Notes: generated from the sequence alone by a model not told the origin. A stretch of DNA of 8,534 bases from an uncultured Schwartzia sp. (GCA_905372875.1 CAJPQU010000086.1:1-8534), one strand, 5' to 3'. Positions 1 to 7,288 are shown, counted from the stretch's first letter. Numbers and translations: made by a program.

Positions 1-332
1 ACATCCTCAGCCCTATCACTCCTAGGAAATACACGCCCGCCGCGTTCAACTTTCGTAGCAACACCGCATTCTTCAAAAAAACGAATGATATCATAATTAT
101 CAAAAGCCCGCAAAGCACTGCTTAAAAATATACCGTTTCCAGGAATATTTTTAATGATTTCCGGAATATCAGCAATGTTGGTAATGTTGCAGCGTCCCTT
201 GCCGGTGATCATCAGCTTGCGCCCTAACCGCTCCATCTTCTCTAACAAAGTGACTTTTCCGCCGTTTTCCGTTGCTTTAACAGCGGCCATCATCCCCGCA
301 GGGCCGCCGCCCACCACAATGATTTTTTTCAT
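1..332 (-). CDS. BaiN/HI0933-family FAD-dependent oxidoreductase, N-terminal part (cut by window edge)
   Basis: The first 110 codons of a flavoprotein are visible; the frame stays open to position 1. It starts MKKIIVVGGGPAGMMAA, a Rossmann FAD-binding fold with GxGxxG at residues 8-13 and an acidic E31 at the end of the second strand, where the FAD ribose is normally bound. Residues 37-52 read GRKLMITGKGRCNITN, the signature of the HI0933/YhiN/BaiN flavoproteins (also annotated 'aminoacetone oxidase family' or 'NAD(P)/FAD-dependent oxidoreductase'). Family members are usually about 400 residues, so roughly three quarters lies outside the window. The physiological substrate of most members is unknown; BaiN itself was linked to bile-acid dehydroxylation in Clostridium scindens, which should not be transferred here. 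The ATG lies 12 bp after the rluB stop with only a weak GGGA-type SD, suggesting cotranscription with rluB. Family assignment is firm; function is not. Confidence 0.9.
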   Translation of the reverse strand, partial: MKKIIVVGGGPAGMMAAVKATENGGKVTLLEKMERLGRKLMITGKGRCNITNIADIPEIIKNIPGNGIFLSSALRAFDNYDIIRFFEECGVATKVERGGRVFPRSDRAED

Positions 333-344
333 ACGCGTCCCGTC

Positions 345-1085
345 TCAATTGGCCTGTCGCCGAAAATTTGTCAGCTCATAGAGGAAGCTGACTTCCTCCT
401 CAGTAAGGGAACGGCAACCCCCGCGCCGCAGTCCGTAAAGGTCAAGGCCGGCGAAACGAATCCGTTTCAGGCGGTGCACCGTGTACCCTACCGCTTCACA
501 CATGCGCCGCACCTGCCGGTTGCGTCCTTCGTGAATGACGATCTCCAACTGCGTACGGCCACGTTCTCCGTCTCGTGCCAGTATCTGAACTTCAGCCGGA
601 GCCGTCATCCCATCGGAAAGACGCACCCCCCGACGCAGGTGGCCAACGGCGTCAGCCGTGACATCTCCTTCTACTTGTGCGATGTATGTTTTACGGATCT
701 CATTGCGAGGGTGCAGAAGGCCATTCATCAGTGTTCCATCGTTCGTTAACAGCAAGAGGCCTTCTGTGTTACCATCCAATCGCCCCACCGGATAGACTCG
801 TTCGGGAATAGCCGGCAAAAGCTCTAATACCGTTCGCCGTCCCCGTTCATCTTTTACAGTGGAAATATAGCCGCGTGGTTTATAAAGCATAAAATAAACC
901 AGCCGTTCCCGTTTGGTTAACGGTTTTCCGTCGACACATATCCTATGTTTCACTGGATCGACCGAGACCCCCATTTGCGTCACTACTTGTCCGTCCACCG
1001 ACACGCGCCCTTCGGCGATCATTTTTTCGGCTGTCCGCCGCGATGCAATCCCCGCCCTACTAATGAGTTTCTGCAACCGTTCCAA
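345..1085 (-). CDS. rluB: rRNA pseudouridine synthase, RluB/RsuA family, with S4 domain
   Basis: This 246-residue protein isomerises a uridine in rRNA to pseudouridine. An S4 RNA-binding domain occupies about residues 1-50 (RLQKLISRAGIASRR at the N-terminus). The RsuA/RluB/E/F catalytic domain follows: a KPRGY segment near 69-73, the catalytic-Asp motif GRLDGNTEGLLLLTNDG at 101-117 (nucleophile D104), RKTY at 131-134, and HEGRNRQVRRM at 185-195. Length and domain order fit the family. The substrate is probably 23S rRNA (the RluB site, 2605 in E. coli numbering), but RluB, RluF and RsuA cannot be separated safely by eye. The start codon is TTG; it is chosen because a strong AAAGGAG SD sits 8 nt upstream and because the S4 domain begins directly there. 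The gene follows dnaE by 100 bp and precedes the flavoprotein by 12 bp. The second half of the catalytic motif (GN) differs from the commoner YDTEG/INTxG forms, but the essential Asp is present. Confidence 0.93.
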   Translation of the reverse strand: MERLQKLISRAGIASRRTAEKMIAEGRVSVDGQVVTQMGVSVDPVKHRICVDGKPLTKRERLVYFMLYKPRGYISTVKDERGRRTVLELLPAIPERVYPVGRLDGNTEGLLLLTNDGTLMNGLLHPRNEIRKTYIAQVEGDVTADAVGHLRRGVRLSDGMTAPAEVQILARDGERGRTQLEIVIHEGRNRQVRRMCEAVGYTVHRLKRIRFAGLDLYGLRRGGCRSLTEEEVSFLYELTNFRRQAN

Positions 1086-1093
1086 CGCTGTCT

Positions 1094-1100
1094 CTCCTTT
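1094..1100 (-). promoter_or_regulatory. Shine-Dalgarno site deciding the rluB TTG start
   Basis: On the minus strand this reads AAAGGAG, a near-perfect anti-SD complement, 8 nt before the TTG at 1085-1083. No ATG or GTG in frame nearby would preserve the S4 domain start, so this site supports TTG as the true start. Confidence 0.8.
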
Positions 1101-1103
1101 GCT

Positions 1104-1163
1104 CTACGGTGCCGTTCTCTGTAAACGGAAAATTTTCGCCGACGACTTGCTGCGTCTCCTCAT
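1104..1163 (-). CDS. Possible small basic ORF (19 codons) between dnaE and rluB
   Basis: A short frame starts with ATG at 1163 and ends with TAG at 1104, encoding MRRRSKSSAKIFRLQRTAP. A GAGGAG SD-like site lies at 1170-1175, 6 nt upstream, and the stop falls 3 nt before the rluB SD. Seven of 19 residues are Arg or Lys. It could be a leader peptide whose translation influences rluB, or chance: 60 bp is short enough to stay open randomly, and purine-rich tracts are common in this gap. I recognise no family. Reported as a low-confidence candidate because the SD, start and stop are arranged as expected for a translated leader. Confidence 0.2.
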   Translation of the reverse strand: MRRRSKSSAKIFRLQRTAP

Positions 1164-1185
1164 CCCCTGCTCCTCACCCCAGATT

Positions 1186-4100
1186 CTACCGCTGCTGCAC
1201 CGAACCTTCTCCAAAGAGACCTTCGATAGCTTTTATCGCTTCGGGATCACCATTCAGCCAATACTGCGGCTCCGCTTTGATTCGCTGTTTTTTATCCGCC
1301 ATATAGAGATAAACCGTATGATCTCCGTGATATTGCGTAAAAATCTGTCGAAGCGCCTGAAAGTTTTCCTCCGAAGCATCGGCCTCATGAATGGTAACGT
1401 AATAATCCGAGTGATACGAATCCAGTGACCACATCTGATCTGCCAAAATCTTAGCCCCCGTGTCCGTGAGATTAATCCGTCCTTCCACAACAACCGGCGT
1501 ATCCACGGTCAAAAGATTCATATTCTCATAGAACACTCGTGGAAAAGCAATAATCTCAATGCTGTGGGTATAATCCTCCAAAGTGACAAAGCACATGGTA
1601 TCTCCTTTTTTGGTAGCGATACGCTTGGCGTTCGCCACCAGCCCAGCGACCCGAACCAACTGGCGTTCTTTGGCTTCGCCGCTTAAAACCCGCCTCAGCG
1701 GCGGAAGATGTTCCATGACATCATGATATTTATCTAAGGGATGTCCTGTAATATAGAATCCGGTCATTTCCCGTTCCCAGGCCAAAAGCTGTGCCGGCGG
1801 TTCCTCCGGCAAATCCGGCAAAGCAACCTCCAACGCCGGAGTCAAGGAATCGTCGTCAAAAAGCCCCGTCTGACCGTTAGACATATCCCGCTGAGACAAA
1901 GCCGCCGTATTGAGAACGTTGTCTAAGACAGCCAAAAGTTGTGAACGACGCCCCTTAAGGGAATCAAAGGCACCACATTTAATCAGACTCTCTACCACGC
2001 GTTTATTGACGATGCGCAGATCCACTCGCGAGCAAAAATCTAAAAGTGATTTAAAAGCACCGCCTTTTTTTCGCACCGTTTCCAGCTCGCTGATAGCCGC
2101 CTCCCCCACATTCCTGACCGCCGCCAGCCCGAAACGAATAGCGTCTCCATCCACACTGAAAGTCGCTGAACTGGCATTGATATCCGGCGGCAGAATAGCG
2201 ATTTTCATACGCCGACTGAGTTCAATGTAGACGCTCACCTTATCATTGAAATCCATGACACTGGACAGCATAGCTGCCATAAATTCCGGTGGATAATGAG
2301 CTTTCAGATAAGCGGTCTGCCATGCCACCAAAGCATAGGCCGCACTATGTGATTTATTGAAGCCATAGTTGGCAAAATGAAAGAGAAGCTCAAAGATCTT
2401 TTGAGCCAAACCGTCCTCAATGCCGTTCTCTCTCGCCCCCCTTAGAAAATCTTCCTTCTGCTTCATCAAAAGATCCGGCTGTTTGTGCCCCATGGCCCGG
2501 CGTAAAAGATCCGCCTGCCCCAAAGAAAACCCGGCCAAAGCCTGCACGATTTGCATGACCTGCTCTTGATAAAGAACTACGCCAAAGGTCTCTTTCAAAA
2601 TCGGTTCCAATAAAGGATGAAGGTAAGATACCTGCTTTTTCCCTCGGCGGCCATCGATGAAATCTTGTACCATGCCGCTGCCCAGAGGTCCCGGACGATA
2701 CAGGGCCACCGTGGGGATAAGATCTTCAAACCCTTCCGGCTGAATATCCTTCACTAAAGCGGTCATGCCCGCCGATTCCATCTGGAACACGGCGCCTGTT
2801 TTCCCCTCGCAAAGCATTTGAGCGGTTTTTTCGTCGCGAAGCGGAATCTTTCGCAAATCCAAGTGAAGTCCCCTACTGCGTTCTACGTTCTTTACGGCAT
2901 CCCCCAATACGGTCAGCGTCCTGAGGCCCAAGAAATCCATCTTCAAAAGGCCTAATTCTTCAACGAGATCCTTATCGTATTCCGTCACCAGCGTGCCGTC
3001 CGAAATCTGCACTGGCATATAATGAGTCAATGGCTCCCGCGCGATCACCACTCCGGCAGCGTGGGTGGATGACTGGCGCGGCATACCTTCGATATCTCGG
3101 GCCAAATCAATCAATTTCCGAGTGGTAGCACTCCCCTCATACGCTTGGCGGAAATCAACCGATTCCTTCAGCGCCTTATCCAGGGTAATGCCAAGCTCCG
3201 TGGGAATCAATTTGGCAATGCGGTCCACTTCAGCGAAGGGAAGATCAAGGACACGCCCCACATCTCGCACCGCGCCTCGTGCTGCCATGGTGCCAAACGT
3301 GATGATCTGGGCCACATGATTCTCGCCGTAGCGCTTTTTAACATATTCAATAACTTCTTTACGGCGAATATAGCAAAAATCAACGTCGATATCCGGCATC
3401 GTGATGCGCTCAGGATTGAGAAGCCGCTCAAAAAGGAGTGCGTACTTCAACGGATCAATGTCCGTAATCCCCAGAACATAGGCAACAATGCTTCCCACCG
3501 CTGAGCCACGGCCCGGTCCCACAGCGATCTCTTGCGTTCGCGCGTAATGGATAAAATCCCAAACCACTAAAAAATAACTGTCAAACCCCATACGATGGAT
3601 GATATCCAGTTCATAATCCAATCGTTCTCGCACTTCCCGCGTCACCGGCGCATAGCGTGAAGGCAGTTTTTCTTCGCAAAGCTCACGCAGATATCCTTCC
3701 TCTGTCTCTCCCTCTGGCAGAGGAAATTTCGGCAGATAATGCGCCCCGAAAGAAAATTCTACGTTGCAGCGCTCGGCAATGCGAACCGTATTCGCCATCG
3801 CCTCTGGGTACTCGGGAAAAAGCGCGGCCATTTCGGCAGCAGATTTCAAATAATAATCGTCGCTGTTAAAGCGCATACGATTGGGATCTTCCATCGTCTT
3901 ACCTGTCTGTATGCACAGGAGAACATCATGAAATTCATGATCTTCCCGATGAATGTAATGCGAGTCATTGGTCACGACCAAGCCGATATGGTGCTTTTTT
4001 GAGAGTTCGATCAGCCCGGCGGCAGCCTTTTCTTCATCAGGTAAACCGTGCTTTTGAATTTCCAGAAAGAAATGATCCGACCCGAAAATTTCCGCATACT

Positions 4101-4605
4101 CCTGAACCAGACGATCCGCTTTTTCCATATTATCCCGGACGATGGCTTGGGGAATCTCCCCCGCGACGCAAGCACTGAGGCAGATCAGTCCTTCGTGATA
4201 TTGGCGAAGAAGCTCTTTATCCACCCGCGGCTTATAATACATGCCTTCTAAATTCGCCAGCGACACTAACTTCACCAAATTCCGGTAGCCGGTTTCATTT
4301 TCTGCCAACAAGATTAAATGATAGTACCTGACGCCATCCACCTCGAAATTGTCATGACGGGACTGCGGCGCCACATAAATCTCACACCCGATGATGGGCT
4401 TAATCCCTGCCTTCTTGGCTTCTTTGTAGAAGGTAACCGCGCCGTACATCTGGCCATGATCGGTAATAGCCAACGCTTCCATTCCCAATCGTTTCGCCTC
4501 AGCAATGAGTAACGGAATACGACTGGCCCCATCCAACAGGCTATATTCCGTATGGGTATGAAGATGCACGAAAGGTATCGGCTGGTTTGCCACGCTGTCC
4601 CCCAT
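1186..4605 (-). CDS. dnaE: DNA polymerase III alpha subunit (replicative polymerase), complete
   Basis: This 1139-residue C-family polymerase extends primers on the bacterial chromosome and works with the beta clamp. A PHP domain occupies about residues 12-280: HLHTHTEYSLLDG at 14-26, then TDHGQMYG, GCEIYVA, LSAC and NDSHY. These metal-ligand motifs look intact, unlike the degenerate E. coli PHP domain, so this PHP domain could be an active metal-dependent proofreading nuclease (inference). The palm has GPGRGSAVGS near 360 and the catalytic MPDIDVDF with D405 and D407; the third Asp, D557, is in KMDFLGLRTL. Helix-hairpin-helix sequence lies around 800-890, a beta-clamp motif QTGLF at 912-916, and an OB fold at about 980-1060, followed by a short C-terminal region. 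The PHP-pol-HhH-OB order identifies DnaE rather than PolC, which has the OB fold and a DEDD exonuclease at its N-terminus. Length is close to E. coli DnaE (1160) and B. subtilis DnaE (1115). The ATG has a GAGAGGA-type SD about 8 nt upstream. Confidence 0.97.
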   Translation of the reverse strand: MGDSVANQPIPFVHLHTHTEYSLLDGASRIPLLIAEAKRLGMEALAITDHGQMYGAVTFYKEAKKAGIKPIIGCEIYVAPQSRHDNFEVDGVRYYHLILLAENETGYRNLVKLVSLANLEGMYYKPRVDKELLRQYHEGLICLSACVAGEIPQAIVRDNMEKADRLVQEYAEIFGSDHFFLEIQKHGLPDEEKAAAGLIELSKKHHIGLVVTNDSHYIHREDHEFHDVLLCIQTGKTMEDPNRMRFNSDDYYLKSAAEMAALFPEYPEAMANTVRIAERCNVEFSFGAHYLPKFPLPEGETEEGYLRELCEEKLPSRYAPVTREVRERLDYELDIIHRMGFDSYFLVVWDFIHYARTQEIAVGPGRGSAVGSIVAYVLGITDIDPLKYALLFERLLNPERITMPDIDVDFCYIRRKEVIEYVKKRYGENHVAQIITFGTMAARGAVRDVGRVLDLPFAEVDRIAKLIPTELGITLDKALKESVDFRQAYEGSATTRKLIDLARDIEGMPRQSSTHAAGVVIAREPLTHYMPVQISDGTLVTEYDKDLVEELGLLKMDFLGLRTLTVLGDAVKNVERSRGLHLDLRKIPLRDEKTAQMLCEGKTGAVFQMESAGMTALVKDIQPEGFEDLIPTVALYRPGPLGSGMVQDFIDGRRGKKQVSYLHPLLEPILKETFGVVLYQEQVMQIVQALAGFSLGQADLLRRAMGHKQPDLLMKQKEDFLRGARENGIEDGLAQKIFELLFHFANYGFNKSHSAAYALVAWQTAYLKAHYPPEFMAAMLSSVMDFNDKVSVYIELSRRMKIAILPPDINASSATFSVDGDAIRFGLAAVRNVGEAAISELETVRKKGGAFKSLLDFCSRVDLRIVNKRVVESLIKCGAFDSLKGRRSQLLAVLDNVLNTAALSQRDMSNGQTGLFDDDSLTPALEVALPDLPEEPPAQLLAWEREMTGFYITGHPLDKYHDVMEHLPPLRRVLSGEAKERQLVRVAGLVANAKRIATKKGDTMCFVTLEDYTHSIEIIAFPRVFYENMNLLTVDTPVVVEGRINLTDTGAKILADQMWSLDSYHSDYYVTIHEADASEENFQALRQIFTQYHGDHTVYLYMADKKQRIKAEPQYWLNGDPEAIKAIEGLFGEGSVQQR

Positions 4606-4625
4606 AGGTCTCGTCCTCTCTCGTT

Positions 4626-4654
4626 ATGATACCCGCGCCATTTAGCGCACAAAA
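4626..4654 (-). promoter_or_regulatory. Weak candidate promoter for dnaE
   Basis: On the minus strand TATCAT (4631-4626, five of six matches to the -10 consensus) lies 17 bp after TTTTGT (4654-4649, a poor -35 box). The predicted start would be about 15 nt upstream of the dnaE ATG, leaving just enough leader for the SD. It sits directly after the terminator-like hairpin, where dnaE would need a promoter. The spacer holds a short inverted repeat, GCGC-6 nt-GCGC (4635-4648). The -35 is weak, so this is only a suggestion. Confidence 0.25.
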
Positions 4655-4689
4655 GATAAAATGAACCGGGGCTAAAAGGCCGCCGGTTC
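4651..4689 (-). terminator. Intrinsic terminator or attenuator after rnj
   Basis: Read on the minus strand, GAACCGG (4689-4683) pairs with CCGGTTC (4669-4663). One unpaired C follows, then GGC/GCC extends the stem to 10 bp around a 6-nt loop. The next bases read ATTTTATCTTTT, a T-rich though interrupted tail. The other orientation has no T tract, so the signal belongs to minus-strand transcription. It begins 10 bp after the rnj stop. The broken T tract suggests termination may be incomplete, allowing some readthrough into dnaE. Confidence 0.6.
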
Positions 4690-4698
4690 CGATTTTGC

Positions 4699-6357
4699 TT
4701 ATGCTTCCATGATGATAGGCAAGATCATCGGGCGGCGTCTTGTCTTTTCAAAGAGATACCGGCCCAATGCGTCTCGAACGTTGGACTTGATGCTGACCCA
4801 CTCGGTAACTTTGCCATCCTGACAGCGTTCCAGCGCCTGTTCAACCCGTTCTCTCGCTTCCTCCATCAGGGCTTCCGATTCTCGCACGTAAACAAAACCG
4901 CGCGATACGATATCCGGCCCGGCGATCACTTCTCCTGTCTCTCGATTCATCGTAGTCACAACGATCAGGATACCATCCTGGGAAAGCTGACGGCGATCCC
5001 GTAGAACGATGTTGCCCACGTCACCGACCCCCAGCCCGTCTACCAACACGCGTCCTGCCGTGACTTTTCCGGCTACCGCACCTTTTTCTTGGGTAAATTC
5101 CAAAATCTGCCCGTTCTCGCCGATGAAAATATTTTCCTTCGGCATCCCAAGTTCCTGCGCCAATTTCGCATGTTTCACCAAATGACGGTACTCTCCGTGG
5201 ACCGGCATGAAAAATTTAGGCCGAACAAGATTATGAATGAGTTTAATCTCTTCTTGGCTGGCATGCCCCGAAACGTGAATGCCTTCTGCACTGCCGTAAA
5301 CAACGCTTGCTCCTAATCTCAGCAGATTATCGATCGTACGGGCCACTAATTTTTCGTTGCCGGGGATCGGAGTGGCCGAAATGATGACGGTATCACCGGG
5401 TACAATATTAACCTTGCGATGTTCGGACATGGACATCCGCGTCAGAGCCGACATCGGTTCTCCTTGACTGCCTGTGGTAATGATGACAATCTGTGACATG
5501 GAATAGCGACTGATCTCGTCAATATCGATCAAAGTTCCTTCTGGTGCGTTGATGTAGCCCATCTCTAACGAAATATTGACAACGTTCACCATACTGCGGC
5601 CGAGAATGGCCACCTTGCGTTTATAGCGAACCGCCGTATCAATGACCTGCTGAATGCGATGCACGTTGGAGGAAAATGTTGCCACGATAATGCGCTGCCG
5701 GGCGTTGTGAAACGCTTTATCAAATGCCGCACCCACTGTGCGTTCACTAGGCGTATGTCCTTCCCGTTCCGCGTTTGTACTATCCGCTAAAAGTAAAAGG
5801 ACACCCTTGTTGCCTAAATCTGAAAAACGCCGGAAATCGGTCATTTTCCCATCTACCGGTGTGTAATCGAGTTTGAAATCCCCAGTGTGAACGATCATCC
5901 CCACCGGTGTTTTTATGGACAGACCTACAGCGTCAGGGATGCTGTGGTTCACTCGAATGAAACCCACGGAAAAACACCCTATATCAATGGTATCTCCTGC
6001 CGCTACAGGATGAAGACTGCCGCAATCCACATTATTTTCTTTCAGACGCCCGGTCAGAATTCCCAGTGTGAGCCGTGTGCCATAAACAGGAACATCAATC
6101 TGTTTCAGCACATACGGCAGCGCTCCGATATGATCCTCGTGCCCATGCGTCAGCACGATGGCCTTGATCTTATCCTTGTTTTCCAACAGATATGTGATGT
6201 CGGGAATGACGAGATCAATTCCCAGCATATCCTCTTCGGGGAACATTAAACCAGCATCGATCAGTAGAATCTCGTCATCCACTCGAATGACAGTCATGTT
6301 TTTACCGATCTCGCCTAATCCTCCCAAAGGGATAATCTGTACTTTTCCTTTTGACAA
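4699..6357 (-). CDS. rnj: Ribonuclease J (metallo-beta-lactamase/beta-CASP exo- and endoribonuclease)
   Basis: RNase J degrades and matures mRNA and rRNA from 5' ends and is a core RNA-decay enzyme of Firmicutes. With the TTG start at 6357 the protein has 552 residues, close to B. subtilis RNase J1 (555). The metallo-beta-lactamase core has LGGLGEIGKNM near the start, the metal-binding HGHEDH at 71-76, then NHSIPDAVG and HTGDFKLD. The beta-CASP part includes STNAEREGHTPSE, ATFSSNVHR, ITTGSQGEPMSAL and SGHAS (H365). HGEYRHL (H387) follows, and the C-terminal domain ends in the typical RRRPMILPIIME. All catalytic ligands I can recognise are present. The frame extends upstream to another TTG at 6405 (16 more residues), but that TTG has no SD, whereas the 6357 TTG has GGGGGTG 7 nt upstream and gives the usual family N-terminus. 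A strong promoter precedes the gene and a terminator-like hairpin follows. J1 and J2 types cannot be separated here. Confidence 0.96.
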   Translation of the reverse strand: MSKGKVQIIPLGGLGEIGKNMTVIRVDDEILLIDAGLMFPEEDMLGIDLVIPDITYLLENKDKIKAIVLTHGHEDHIGALPYVLKQIDVPVYGTRLTLGILTGRLKENNVDCGSLHPVAAGDTIDIGCFSVGFIRVNHSIPDAVGLSIKTPVGMIVHTGDFKLDYTPVDGKMTDFRRFSDLGNKGVLLLLADSTNAEREGHTPSERTVGAAFDKAFHNARQRIIVATFSSNVHRIQQVIDTAVRYKRKVAILGRSMVNVVNISLEMGYINAPEGTLIDIDEISRYSMSQIVIITTGSQGEPMSALTRMSMSEHRKVNIVPGDTVIISATPIPGNEKLVARTIDNLLRLGASVVYGSAEGIHVSGHASQEEIKLIHNLVRPKFFMPVHGEYRHLVKHAKLAQELGMPKENIFIGENGQILEFTQEKGAVAGKVTAGRVLVDGLGVGDVGNIVLRDRRQLSQDGILIVVTTMNRETGEVIAGPDIVSRGFVYVRESEALMEEARERVEQALERCQDGKVTEWVSIKSNVRDALGRYLFEKTRRRPMILPIIMEA

Positions 6358-6364
6358 AAAAAGA

Positions 6365-6371
6365 CACCCCC
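6365..6371 (-). promoter_or_regulatory. Shine-Dalgarno site deciding the rnj TTG start
   Basis: The minus strand reads GGGGGTG, one mismatch from the ideal GGAGGTG, with 7 nt (TCTTTTT) to the TTG at 6357-6355. This favours 6357 over the upstream TTG at 6405, which has no purine-rich tract before it. Confidence 0.6.
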
Positions 6372-6452
6372 ATATTTTCTTAAATTTGTATACCGTCCGA
6401 TCCAACTACCATAAAGAAATAAAACACGCCCGATCACAACACGTTATTTTAT

Positions 6453-6482
6453 ATTATATATCCGTCAGCGAGAGAATGTAAA
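6453..6482 (-). promoter_or_regulatory. Near-consensus housekeeping promoter for rnj
   Basis: On the minus strand TTTACA (6482-6477, five of six) and TATAAT (6458-6453, six of six) are separated by 18 bp. The -10 lies in a short AT-rich stretch. Transcription should start near 6446, giving a leader of about 90 nt before the TTG at 6357. The -35 begins 15 bp after the methyltransferase stop, so rnj can be expressed independently of mutL. I see no clear terminator between the methyltransferase gene and this promoter, so readthrough from upstream may add to it. Confidence 0.75.
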
Positions 6483-6496
6483 GCCTTCCTCCGCTT

Positions 6497-7288
6497 TTAG
6501 GACGATACCTCCATGATTCCGTATCGAATACGACTGTATTTTCCGCCCGCAAACAGTGAAAAACCCAGCCGGGCAAATTCCCCGCTGTTATGGGATTCCT
6601 TCATGACAACCCGCTGGCGCGCCACTCGACAGGCCTCTTGCAGCGCTTCTTTTTCTAAGGGACGTCCATCCGCCAGGGAACGCAACGGACGAAGACCAAC
6701 GCTATCCCACAACGGCTGACGAAACATGGGATCAAAATAAACCACATCTGCAGACTTATCCGGTTGACGGTACAAAAAATCACCGTAATCCGCCGTGATG
6801 ACCCGTATGCGCCGCATGGCTTCCCCCATAGGGCCCGTTTCCCTTGGGTGGGAAAGACCAAAGGAAACGATCTCCGCAATGAGGGGCCGGCTCTCCAAAG
6901 CGCGGACATTGCCTTCCGCCCCTGTGACATAACTGGCAACGATCGCGTCTGCCCCTAACCCCAACGTACAGTCGAGAACAGACATCCCCGCCCGCAGTCC
7001 GGCGGCTTCCACAAAATGATCCGGCCTTCCTTGACGCAGATTTTTTACCCGCACATGAGCCATACTGGGATGAAAAAAGAATTCTCCTTCGGGCATCGCT
7101 AAAAATAATTCGCCGTGTCGAACAATCAAAATATAGGCTACATGATATTTGCGCCGCAAAGAAGTTAGGGAATCCCGCCCCCGTTCCACATAACAGGCCG
7201 AAAGACGCCGCGCCATATCCTCGGCCAAGAGGACGTTCGCCGATTCCATCTTCGCTCCGGTGGTGACGATAAGATTCTCCACAGTCAC
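6497..7288 (-). CDS. Class I SAM-dependent methyltransferase, YpiP/RsmJ-like
   Basis: This 263-residue protein has a Rossmann methyltransferase core preceded by an N-terminal region of about 90 residues. The SAM-binding motif I is VLDCTLGLGADAI at 104-116, the acidic end of strand 2 is LE at 131-132, and the motif-IV catalytic segment is VVYFDPMFRQP at 182-192. The DPMF loop and the CTLGLGADA form resemble RsmJ (16S rRNA m2G1516 methyltransferase of E. coli) and, over the whole length including FFFHPSMAHVRVKNL at 70-84, the uncharacterised B. subtilis YpiP. An rRNA target is plausible but unproven, so no symbol is given. The GTG start overlaps the mutL stop by four bases (GTGA), implying translational coupling; an alternative GTG two codons downstream (7282) cannot be excluded because the SD of both is weak. 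No key motif is missing. Confidence 0.88.
   Translation of the reverse strand: MTVENLIVTTGAKMESANVLLAEDMARRLSACYVERGRDSLTSLRRKYHVAYILIVRHGELFLAMPEGEFFFHPSMAHVRVKNLRQGRPDHFVEAAGLRAGMSVLDCTLGLGADAIVASYVTGAEGNVRALESRPLIAEIVSFGLSHPRETGPMGEAMRRIRVITADYGDFLYRQPDKSADVVYFDPMFRQPLWDSVGLRPLRSLADGRPLEKEALQEACRVARQRVVMKESHNSGEFARLGFSLFAGGKYSRIRYGIMEVSS

Noticed and set aside
913..1428. 171-codon open frame on the plus strand
   Set aside because: It lies antisense over the ends of rluB and dnaE, both unmistakable family members; the translation shows no recognisable domain and it is a codon-bias shadow.
3145..3504. 119-codon plus-strand frame inside dnaE
   Set aside because: Antisense to the polymerase active-site region (MPDIDVDF), whose conservation explains the open frame.
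4314..4652. 112-codon alternative minus-strand frame over the dnaE start
   Set aside because: Shadow of the PHP-domain coding sequence; no SD and Trp/Arg-rich composition typical of a wrong frame.
5887..6249. 120-codon open frame on the plus strand
   Set aside because: Entirely antisense to the conserved metallo-beta-lactamase core of RNase J, with no recognisable motif.
6466..6494. Imperfect inverted repeat AGCG...CGCT after the methyltransferase stop, considered as a terminator
   Set aside because: The stem is short and bulged, no T tract follows, and it overlaps the rnj -35 region; the promoter reading is far better.
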